The notes under the pieces: generated by a model | The model's database searches: none | What the model saw: only the letters and a program-made list of their open reading frames with translations | Told to the model about the DNA's origin: nothing | Translations under genes and position numbers: made by a program | Shown here: piece by piece, positions 1 through 14,461 of the stretch | Layout: each line of letters starts with the position of its first letter | Position numbering within the stretch: position 1 is the stretch's first letter | Source: Scenedesmus sp. ARA3 | Lineage: Eukaryota > Chlorophyta > Chlorophyceae > Sphaeropleales > Scenedesmaceae | Assembly: GCA_004335835.1 (NCBI GenBank) | Contig: RWJK01000021.1 | Coordinates: forward strand, 1 to 14,461 | Direction of reading: 5' to 3' | Length of the DNA stretch: 14,461 bases

Positions 1-43
1 AAACAGCCCATTTCTCAGTGGAGAGAGGGGGGGTGTAGGTTGT

Positions 44-95
44 CCTAAAACCTTAAACCTAAAACCCTAAATCATAAACCCTAAACCCTAAAAAC
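44..95. repeat. Degenerate CCCTAAA telomere-like repeats
   Basis: About seven imperfect units lie in tandem (CCTAAAA, CCTTAAA, CCTAAAA, CCCTAAAT, CATAAAC, CCTAAAC, CCTAAAAA), matching the plant-type telomere CCCTAAA on its C-rich strand. In this orientation a chromosome end would lie to the left. The degeneracy suggests subtelomeric or interstitial remnants rather than an active telomere. Confidence 0.7.
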
Positions 96-163
96 ATGCA
101 CTTGCCTCCAAAATTCCCAGTTTGTTGGAGGGGTTGTGAGCTAGCCGGTGTTTACAGCGTCAA

Positions 164-179
164 AGGGTTTAGGTTTTAG
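164..179. repeat. Telomere-like TTTAGGG motif in the opposite orientation
   Basis: AAGGGTTTAGGTTTTAG is the G-rich version of the telomere-like repeat about 70 nt to the left, so the two face opposite ways. A further GGTTTAGGTT lies near 277-286. Very short, so chance is possible. Confidence 0.4.
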
Positions 180-941
180 TTCTTCCTCAAGTTTTTCCTC
201 GTAGCAGGGTGCGCGCCATATAGGCAAGGCTACAACTCTATGCCCTCACCGCACGCCGCAATTGTGGGGTTCAAGCGGTTTAGGTTGACAGCTTGCAAGG
301 GCGTGTCACCGTTGCGGCACCTTGCGGCACCTTGCAAGGGGCTTCGAAGAATTCTGTGTGTGCGAACATCTTGCATGGCCAGCGTGACACTGTCTGCATG
401 CATTGACATTGCATAACGTGGCAAGCATGCGCAGAACCATCAGTCCTATGATTGAGTTTCAAGCCAAGCAGCCGCCAATGTTTTTGATGTTGGGATAGAT
501 GCTTTTGCCGACGAACAGCTATGTAGTGATGTAACCGCAGCATGCACGACTGCAGACTTGACATGCCACATGCATATTCAAGGGTTTCCCAAACTGCATG
601 CGTAGAGGCACATGCGGCATTAGTGTTGCAGGCAGTTTGCCAAACATCAGGAGTCAAACATCATCAACAGTCTAGGACATGCGTGAACATTTCAGAGATC
701 AGCCAAACAAAGTCATCAGCTACATGCCTGCCTGCAGAGCCTGCCAAGCTAGTAGCTACTAGCGCATCAAGTGGTGACATGGTGCGCTGCTCCCAGGTAT
801 CACACGCGCGATACAGCACATTTGTCAACACTCAACGCCATGAAACACGATTAGGGTAAACGAAATGGGCGTCGAAGAGATATATCGATGATGTGTCAGC
901 AAACCATGCAACCTGATATCAGCCACTGCGTGGGTGTTTCC

Positions 942-8263
<7,322 letters not shown>

Positions 8264-9191
8264 GGCAGGCCCTCAGCCTGTTGCTGCTGCTGCTGCCGTG
8301 GTGCTGGTGCTGTTGATCAAGATCAGCATACGAAGGTAAGAGTTCTGCTTTCACAGTCGAAGGAGATCAGATTGAATCGGGTGCGTAGAAGCTGGAACAC
8401 GGGCGTCGTTCCGTTTGATCGACAGCACGGCAGTACTGCCTACACTGCAGCTGTATATGTGTTTTATCGACGGAACACTAACATATCAAATAAAGCAACG
8501 CATGTAGCTCTGCTGTAAAAGGCCATCCTTGCCAATGCACTTGGTCTAGGGTTCGGGAGGCTGAGTCAGCTTGCTGCTCCAGGGCCCTGCTGCTTTGCTT
8601 GCAAGGGGTACTCAGTTGCCCAGGCAGTGCCCCAGTTTGCGGGTCAGCATACATTGCAGAGAACCTTGCAGCAAAAGCAGTACCCACAAGCCTTGAAGGC
8701 CGATATGTGTCTGGTTCCACCAGCAACCAGTTACCTTTCGTAACAGAACACCAGATGGTGCTGTGTAACAGTATCCTGTTGCAGATGCACAAAACTCATA
8801 CACTCATACATCAATCAATTAATTGTGCAGCACAAGGGCGTGTCACTTTCGTTGGCCTCTGCACTGCAGTCCAAACTGGCACACAGTACTGGCAGTCAGT
8901 TGTGTGGAGTATTGGGTGTAACGCTGTGACGTAACATGCCACAAGTGCCAGCTGCAGCTGGGCCAGCAGTTGTGGGTGGCGTACACAACCATCCATGCAG
9001 CAGCTGCGACACACAACCATGATGCAATCCCAAGCAACATGTGGTGTACTTATGAACAAGCCAGAGCATGCCAAAACTTCATGGCATGCGGCAGGCTGCA
9101 CTGGCACAACCAGCAGCCCGGCTCAACCACAATCACAGGGGGAGTGCCACGCTGGTGCAGGACTACAGCCTGCTCGTGCGCACAACTACAG
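8264..9191. other. Intergenic: PHD-gene 3' flank and GH2-gene 5' flank
   Basis: No coding region is recognised in these 928 nt. The part near 9191 must hold the 3' UTR of the PHD gene, and the part near 8264 the 5' UTR and promoter of the hydrolase gene. The minus strand has no TGTAA (the usual chlorophyte polyadenylation signal) or AATAAA in this interval, so the PHD-gene 3' end is not located. An AT-richer stretch at 8450-8495 includes TATATG and ATAAAA on the minus strand and is the best place for a core promoter. Overlapping open frames of about 104 codons (minus, 8792-8478) and 111 codons (plus, 8599-8934) match no family known to me. Confidence 0.5.
8450..8472 (-). promoter_or_regulatory. 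Possible TATA-like core promoter of the GH2 gene
   Basis: On the minus strand this segment reads GATAAAACACATATACAG, about 190-210 nt upstream of the ATG at 8263. It is the most TATA-like sequence in an otherwise GC-rich flank. The transcription start is unknown, and the match could be chance. Confidence 0.2.
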
Positions 9192-10184
9192 CTAGCTCTG
9201 GCCTGCCTTCCCTGCACCAGCAGCACGCGGCCGCTTCTGCTGTTGCTGCGACCCTGGCGGCAGCTGTGGGTGCTGCTGGTGCCGCTGGTGTGCTGCAGAT
9301 GCAGGTGAGGTGGCCTCCTCCTGAGCAGCAGCATCTGCGGCATCGTCACCATCAGCAGCTGCAGCCTCAGGCGCTGCGCCAGGCCCCTCAGAGCTAGCGG
9401 GCCCGCCACCCTGCTCACTGTCAGCAGCCCCATCCGGCTTCGGGAACGCCTGCATCAACGCATCCGTAATCTTCACGTCACCGTCTTGCTGCTGTTCAGG
9501 CTGCTGCTCTGCCGCAGCCGCGTCCAGTGCTGCCGCTGCAGCACCGCCGCCGCTGCCGTCTTTGGAGCTGAGCCCACCGTCGCGTGAGCCCCGCCTGTGG
9601 CGCGGCCCCGCCGGCTCCAGCGAGCCGCCCGCAATGCCTGCTGACAGCATGCGCAGCTCCTTGGCGGTGGAGCGCCGCCTGCCACGCTCCAGCAACGCCT
9701 TGTCACGCTTGTCAGGCGGCTTGCCAGCTGCCTCTGCAGCCGCAGCTGCCGCTGCTGCTGCTGCAGAGATCGGCTGCAGCTCCGTCATGCCTACAGCAGC
9801 ACCATCTGCACCTAAGGCTGCTGTGCTTCCTGCTGCTGCTGCTGCTTCTACTGCCCCGCTCACTTGTTGCGCGTCCGCTGCTGCACCACCGGGCTGCTCA
9901 GCTTGCCCGTTTGGCCGCTGCCTTTTCTGCTGCTGCTGCTGGTCAGCAGCGGCAGCCTCGGCACCCGCTGCAGCTGTAGGAGCCTGCAAGCTGTTGCTGG
10001 GGCCACCAGTGCCAGGTGCCTGCAGCGCGCTCTGCCCTGCTGCTGCACTGCCAGCTGACGCGTCTAGCATGCTGGGCTGCGCCGCATCACCTGCTGCTGC
10101 TTCAAATGCACTGCAGTTTTGTTCCGGCCTTGAGCGCTTGCGGCTACCTGCAGCAGCATCGGTGCAGCCAGGAACTTGATGCTG

Positions 10185-10220
<36 letters not shown>

Positions 10221-11106
10221 AAGCCCTGCCGCACCTTGATCAGCTGCTGCGCCTGCTGCTGCAAGGTTCAGCCCGTTGTCCGGCAACGCAGCTGCAGGCT
10301 GACCTACACTGGCAACAGCAGGCTGAGCATGCGCATTCGCTGCTGCTTCCGCAGCACCAGCAGCCGCCTCCCCAGAGTGGCAAGCTGCAGTCACCGTGGC
10401 ACCACCACCAGTAGCAGCAGCAGCAGCAGCAGCAGCAGCTGGGGCCCTAGGCCCACTGCCGCCCCGCCTGCCAGGCCCGCCTGGCCCAGCAGTCCTGCGC
10501 CGCTTGGCCCCAGCAGCAACCACAATCGGCACGTCTGTCACCACAGGCTGCTGCGGCAGCTCTGGCTGCGCATGCTGGCCGGCAGTGCTGGGGCGCCTTA
10601 CGCGGCTGCGGCTGCTGCTGCCGCCTGTGGCGTTTGCCCCACCATCAGCAGCAGCAGCAGCAGCAGCAGCAGCTTCTGCCCCATCCTCATGCTGGCTTGC
10701 GCCTGCTGCCTCATCTGTTGCTGCAGCAGCTTCCTGCTTACGCTTGCTGCCTGCTAGCGGCTGTTTCGTTGGTGAGCCTGCCAGCTGGGCACCGCTGCTG
10801 CTGGGCTGCAGCACACAGCTGTTTTGGGCTGCTGCAGTAACTGGTGCAGCTGCCGCAAGAGCAGCCTGTGTCGCTGCTGTTGAGTCCAGCGCAGCTGCCT
10901 CCAGCTCGGCTTCCGTCGGTGCTGCTGCAACACCAGCTGGGCACTCCGCTGCTGCTGCTGCTGCTACAGCTGCTGCCTCCTGCTCCACCGCTGCAGGTTC
11001 AGCAGTGTCTGCCTGCAGCAGCCCAGTGGCTGCCTCAGCTGCATGCTCTGATATTACGTCACCTGCTGCTAGAGGTGCTGCTTCTGCTGCTATGGCTGCT
11101 GTGTCC

Positions 11107-11156
<50 letters not shown>

Positions 11157-14100
11157 GGTGTCAGCAACAGCACCCCCCTCCTGCTGAACCGGCTGCCACT
11201 GCTCTTGCTGGGCAGCATGCTCATCAGCTGCAGCCGGCGCAGGCTCATCTGCCATGCCAGCGCTGCCTGCTGCCACACCTGCAGCAGCTGCGGCAGCTGC
11301 CGCCATTGCTGCAGCAGCAGCTGCTGCTTCAATGCTGCTGCTTGCTGCTGCTGCTGCTGCTGCTGTCTGGCGCTCGGCCACCTCCTCGGCCAGCCCTGCC
11401 AGGCCTGCCTCAGGGTCCTCCAGCCGCTCAGCATGCAGCTGCTCGGCAGTCTTGGCCAGCTGTTCAGGCGGCAGGGCAGGCGGCAGGGCAGGCGCGGCAG
11501 GGCAGGCGCGGCAGCACATAGTCGTGTGACAACGAGGCACCACGAGTGCACTACAGCACACCATGCACTCTTGCCAGGCAGGGACTTCAAATTGACAACA
11601 GAATCGTCAACCAGGCACTGCAAACCTTGCAGCCACACACATGGGCCTGATCCACCCCAAGCCGCGCACTGAGCAGCAGCAGCCGCAGCAGCCCCGCCAC
11701 GCACCTGCACCTTGACCTTCTCCTTGCGCCGCACCATGTCGATCAGCTGCCGCACGCGCTCCAGCTCGTAGCGCACGCGCTGCAGGCACAGCCGCTGCTG
11801 CTCGCGCAGCGCCAGCGCCGCCAGCACCTCAGGGTCGGGAGGCGGCCGCTGTGCTGCTGCCGGCAGCTCCTGCTCCTGCCCCCAGGGCTCCTCCTGGTCC
11901 AGCAGCGCGGCATCGCTGTAGCTGCCTGCGGGCGGCCGGCCGCGGCGGCCAGTCTTGGAGGGCTGCAGGGCAGGAAGCAGTGCGGGGGCAATGTTAGGCA
12001 TGACAGGAGGATGCAATACAGGTGGCGTTAAGAGCAGCACCCATGAGTGCTGCCGCGTGCACATGCAACTTGTAGCAAAACGGCTGATCCAAACAGGTGA
12101 GCACTGCCAGCTGTACGCCGCCAGCACTGCCAAATCACGGGCCCTTGAATCCCACGTCTGCCCACCCAACTAGCCGACCGCCTCCCCAACAAACAAGTCA
12201 ACAGCAGCGCACATACACTATAAGCCACACATGCCAGCAGATAGAAATGAGCCACGTGCAAGCGCTGCGCGCAGTCTTCCGGAACCCCCTTGCATGTGGC
12301 TCCCTTCTATCTCCAGCTGCCCCCGCCCCGCTCACCCCTGCCAGTGCTGCTGCCGCGCGCTCCGCCGCCTCCCTGTCTTTGGCGCGCTCCCTGTCGCTGT
12401 GTGCCCCGCAGAAGGCCCTGTAGCTGGTGGAGCCGGGCATGCTGCCGGGGCGCAGCGCCAGGTAGAAGCCGCGCGCGCGGCCGCACAGCGGGTGGAAGTG
12501 CGCGGTGCAGTGGCCCGAGGCACACTTGACCGTGGCGCCGGTCACGCGGCGGCACACCTGCAGCAGCAGCAGCAGCAGCATGTGGTCAGTGAGAATGGTC
12601 AGTTGTGACATCATTGATGTCGGCATGTGGAACTGCATCAGCTTGGACGTGACCGCACAGAGCACGCGACCCTTGCGCAGCGCAGGCATCACAGCAAGAC
12701 AGCAGCTGTGCTGCAGGGCCCAGCCAACTTGTCCGCTGCTGCACCTGCCCCTGCCAGCTCGCAGGTGCAGCCGCTTCCCTCCAAAACCCCAACGTCCACT
12801 GCGCCCCCAAAGCACACACCTGGCATGCCTGCGCGCCGCCCGCGCCCAGGCGTGGCTCCAGCCTGTCCAGCCCCGACACAGCCTCAGCGCCAGCCACTGC
12901 AGGGCGGCACAGCAGCACACAGCAAGCACTGAGCAGGCCAGTGGCACAGCACAAGCAGGGGCTGACCAAGTGTGTTCAGCAAAGCGGCAGCAGCAGCAGG
13001 TACAGCAGCAGCAAAGAAAGAACTGCAGCACACAACGTTGCAGGCGACTCGACGCAGACTTTGACCAGGGCATCTGGGTGTTATGTCAACGCAGCCAGTA
13101 GCTGAGGCAAGAAGTTGACACGGAACAAAAGACGCCTGCACTCACCATGTGCAACCTTGGTCTCATTGTGCCACAGCCCACACACCAGGTGCACCCAGCG
13201 CTGGCTGCCGTCAGCCGCCTGCTTGAACGCGCCGCAGCCCACGGGGCACAGCGCACACGCCACGCCCCTGCTGCCGCCCGGCAGCGGCGCACCGCCGCCG
13301 CCTGCGCCCAGCTGCCACCTGCTCGCAGCAGGCACAGGCAAGGCTGGAGTCAGTCTGGTGTGTGGCGCATACAAGATCACAAGGTTTTGCTGAGCAGAAC
13401 GTTGGCCTTGAAAACAAACTGTGCATCACGTGAAGCTGTTTTTGATACCCCAGCAGAGCAAGAAATGCAACAGAGGAGATACACATGGCTGCCGTGCGCT
13501 CTACTGCCGCCCTTCCCGCACCTGGGTGGGCGTATCTCTGCCTGCGGCTTGCCGTCGCGGCGCTGTGCCTCCTCGTACTGTGCGCACGGCCAGCACAGCC
13601 ACTCGCCCTCAGGGATGACATCCACGCAGTAGCAGGCCTGCGGGGGAGGAAGGGCAGCAGGAGGAGAGGTCAGGGGTTGAAGTGCAGCAGGGGGGCCCCA
13701 GCGGCTAGCGCACGTATGATATGTGTTGGTGAAGGATGCCCAGCACGCAGAGACAAACAGCTCTGTATTCAACCCGTCACCGTACACAGCCATCCATGTT
13801 TACATGCAGTCACGTTGGATGTGCCGCGCACACCACCAGCGAGCTTTGAGCACAGGTGTGCATACAGCACCCCGCCATGCTGTCTACGTCACAGCGGGCA
13901 TGTCATGTGCAGCAGAGGATGGCCGGCCCGCTACGTCACAGCCTAGCGCAACCTACGCCACAGCCCCCCACCTGGTGCACGGGCACGTCGCAGCGCTCGC
14001 AGAACAGGATCTGGTTGGGCGCCTCGCTGTGGCCCTCGCCACACACCGCACACATCGCGTCATCAGCATCCCTGCAGCAGACGCGCAGCAGACAAGGCAG

Positions 14101-14461
14101 CGCACGCGCATCAGCACACACTTGCACAGCACTGCCTTGTGGATGCTCTGGTGAGCAAATGCCGCGGGCCAGGCACACCACGTGGAGGCGCGGCTGCGCT
14201 CCAGCTACTACTAACCCCGTGTGTGGAGTCCTCCGCCGGTGAAACTGCAGGAATTCGGCCAGGGCACCTACTGCCACACTGCGGGATATCGGATGCTACT
14301 ACATCCCTCAAACCCCCTCATCCCCTTGACTATCGCCACCCAGCAGCAAGCCCACCTGCTGGACAGCGTGTCCACCAGCAGCCCGCCATCATCAGCCCCC
14401 TGGCTGCCCATACTGCCACCACGCGGCACGCCAGGGCTGGCCTCGCGCCCCCCGCCGCCCT
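9192..14461 (-). CDS. PHD / zinc-knuckle / PHD chromatin-reader protein, 5' end outside window
   Basis: Visible exons in reading order: 14461-14356 (partial), 14071-13972, 13637-13522, 13318-13146, 12896-12820, 12557-12336, 11962-11705, 11459-9192. Phases agree throughout and give 1105 residues to the TAG at 9194-9192. Order: short leader, PHD finger (42-86), zinc knuckle plus second PHD (128-243), AT-hook-like motif (269-275), basic helix (about 322-346), then a low-complexity tail (351-1105). The arrangement is that of BRPF, JADE and trithorax-type proteins, which read histone H3 tails and bring in acetyl- or methyltransferases in the nucleus. No bromodomain, PWWP or SET domain is visible, and the enhancer-of-polycomb motif, if present, would be beyond the window. 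An ATG at 14413-14411 could be the start, but the frame is open to the edge. Donors include GTGGGC, GTGCGG, GTGAGT, GTGTGT, GTGAGC and GTGCGT. Confidence 0.87.
10188..10217. repeat. (CTG)10, coding for polyglutamine in the PHD protein
   Basis: Ten pure units read as (CAG)10 on the minus strand and encode ten Gln, flanked by Glu on both sides. Pure CAG tracts are prone to length change. Confidence 0.97.
10415..10438. repeat. (CAG)8, coding for polyalanine in the PHD protein
   Basis: Eight units read in the GCT frame on the minus strand, giving part of an alanine run just after the [10 protein letters not shown] segment. Confidence 0.95.
10646..10672. repeat. (CAG)9, coding for polyalanine in the PHD protein
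   Basis: Nine units read as alanine codons on the minus strand, after the EDGAEA segment of the tail. Confidence 0.95.
11108..11155. repeat. (CAG)16, coding for the longest polyalanine run in the PHD protein
   Basis: Sixteen pure units read as GCT alanine codons on the minus strand within a 15-alanine run. It is the longest pure triplet repeat in the window. Its purity (no synonymous variation) suggests recent expansion. Confidence 0.97.
11467..11514. repeat. Short tandem GGCGGCAGGGCA-like repeats before the last PHD-gene exon
   Basis: About four imperfect units of 10-14 nt (GGCGGCAGGGCA and GGCGCGGCAGGGCA types). On the minus strand they form a C/T-rich tract free of AG, ending directly at the acceptor of the last exon (AG at 11461-11460). 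Confidence 0.85.
11705..11962 (-). other. AT-hook-like motif and basic coiled-coil helix (exon 7 of the visible gene)
   Basis: The 258-nt exon starts [13 protein letters not shown], which holds the RGRP core of an AT-hook (minor-groove DNA binding). It ends with a helix containing [20 protein letters not shown] followed by KEKVKV. The ELERVR..I..V.RREK pattern resembles the helix after the ePHD in BRPF/JADE proteins, where it serves partner assembly; that function is inferred here. Exon borders are CAG before 11962 and the GTGCGT donor at 11704. Confidence 0.75.
12336..13318 (-). other. Zinc knuckle plus second PHD (extended PHD, ePHD), three exons
   Basis: The zinc knuckle comes from exon 13318-13146: [13 protein letters not shown] with WVHLVC, ligands Cys128, Cys131, His150 and Cys153. 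A 77-nt exon (12896-12820) supplies the linker [10 protein letters not shown] and the first Cys of the second finger. Exon 12557-12336 gives [22 protein letters not shown] and FCGAH. Second-finger ligands are Cys189, Cys192, Cys202, Cys207, His212, Cys215, Cys240 and His243, the expected C4HC2H set. The junction between CQ and VC lies inside the first CxxC pair. In the family this module contacts nucleosomal DNA or histone. It is followed by a charged Arg/Glu/Ala-rich stretch near residues 244-262. Confidence 0.9.
12561..12578. repeat. (CAG)6 repeat abutting the second-PHD exon
   Basis: Six units, CTG on the minus strand, running straight into the CTGCAG acceptor (12558) of the exon 12557-12336. 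Confidence 0.95.
13522..14071 (-). other. First PHD finger (C4HC3), split over two exons
   Basis: Exons 14071-13972 and 13637-13522 encode [21 protein letters not shown], joined to [24 protein letters not shown]. Zinc ligands in order are Cys42, Cys45, Cys59, Cys62, His67, Cys70, Cys83 and Cys86 (numbered from the first whole codon in the window), a complete C4HC3 set. The [11 protein letters not shown] and IPEGEWLC segments are typical of BRPF/JADE first PHD fingers, which usually bind the unmodified N-terminus of histone H3. The intron between the halves (13971-13638) falls just after VHQ. Confidence 0.92.

Larger units (their letters stand above)
1..941. other. Downstream flank of the GH2 gene, no supported gene
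   Basis: I see no recognisable coding region here. It should contain the 3' UTR of the hydrolase gene next to 941. The only TGTAA on the minus strand between 941 and 100 is at 156-152, some 790 nt past the stop, so the poly(A) site is uncertain. The left end carries telomere-like repeats. An open frame of 125 codons (minus, 657-280) resembles nothing I know. The short direct repeat TTGCGGCACC occurs twice near 313-333. Confidence 0.45.
9192..11459 (-). other. Ala/Gln-rich low-complexity C-terminal tail in one 2268-nt exon
   Basis: This last exon encodes 755 residues dominated by alanine, with polyglutamine (10 Gln at 10217-10188) and polyalanine (15 Ala near 11150) runs. Less repetitive islands are: an acidic helix EEVAERQ near 11390; [18 protein letters not shown] and following residues at about 9722-9640; and [15 protein letters not shown] near 9473-9429. 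Basic patches recur: KRK (10745), RSRVRRP (10610), KRRR (10505), RKRSRP (10142), KRQRP (9926), RGRRRS (9686) and KRPR (9236), all suitable as nuclear localisation signals. The acceptor is AG at 11461-11460 after a long AG-free pyrimidine tract, and the reading phase fits. An undetected intron inside this open stretch cannot be excluded. Confidence 0.75.

Noticed and set aside
280..657. 125-codon minus-strand frame near the left edge
   Set aside because: No family resemblance, many Cys/His from GCATGC-type words, and no splice or start context; probably chance.
10396..11187. Long plus-strand open frame (263 codons), alanine-rich
   Set aside because: It is antisense to the PHD-gene tail, and its length follows from the triplet repeats, which stay open in several frames on both strands.
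11090..12169. Continuous minus-strand frame of 359 codons
   Set aside because: It holds the AT-hook/helix exon (11962-11705), but then runs through the intron and into the wrong frame of the last exon.
12198..13073. Continuous minus-strand frame of 291 codons
   Set aside because: It contains the real second-PHD exon (12557-12336) but reads on into both neighbouring introns; homology and phase support only the exon.

Overview
The window looks like nuclear DNA of a green alga (Chlorophyta). The basis is GC-rich sequence with very many CAG/CTG repeats, two genes cut into many short exons by GT-AG introns of about 200-480 nt, frequent GTGCG-type 5' splice sites, and degenerate plant-type CCCTAAA telomere-like repeats at the left edge. 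The species cannot be named from the sequence. Nothing indicates a bacterial, viral or organellar origin.

Both recognisable genes are on the minus strand, so they read right to left. (1) Positions 14461 to 9192 hold the 3' part of a gene for a chromatin reader of the PHD / zinc-knuckle / PHD type (BRPF/JADE/trithorax-like arrangement). It then has an AT-hook-like motif, a basic coiled-coil helix, and a very long alanine/glutamine-rich tail carried by one 2268-nt exon. Eight exons are visible, giving 1105 residues; the 5' end lies beyond the window. (2) Positions 8263 to 942 hold a complete 13-exon gene for a LacZ-type family 2 glycoside hydrolase (beta-galactosidase fold). The predicted exons sum to 3624 nt (1207 codons plus stop) with every splice phase matching. 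All catalytic and ligand residues I could compare with E. coli LacZ are present.

Positions 8264-9191 hold the end of the PHD gene's transcript and the presumed promoter of the hydrolase gene. Positions 1-941 lie downstream of the hydrolase gene and hold telomere-like repeats in both orientations but no gene I can support. The two genes share a strand but show no evident functional link.

The most unusual signals are: a 51-nt diverged copy of the 3' end of the catalytic exon 10 lying in the following intron with its splice donor lost; simple-sequence repeats placed directly upstream of several exons so that on the coding strand they form the pyrimidine tract of the 3' splice site; and a low-complexity nuclear-protein tail punctuated by recurring short basic motifs. 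I see no sign of a wholly new biological system. Exon boundaries are hand predictions from splice consensus, reading phase and recalled family similarity. No transcript data or database search was available.
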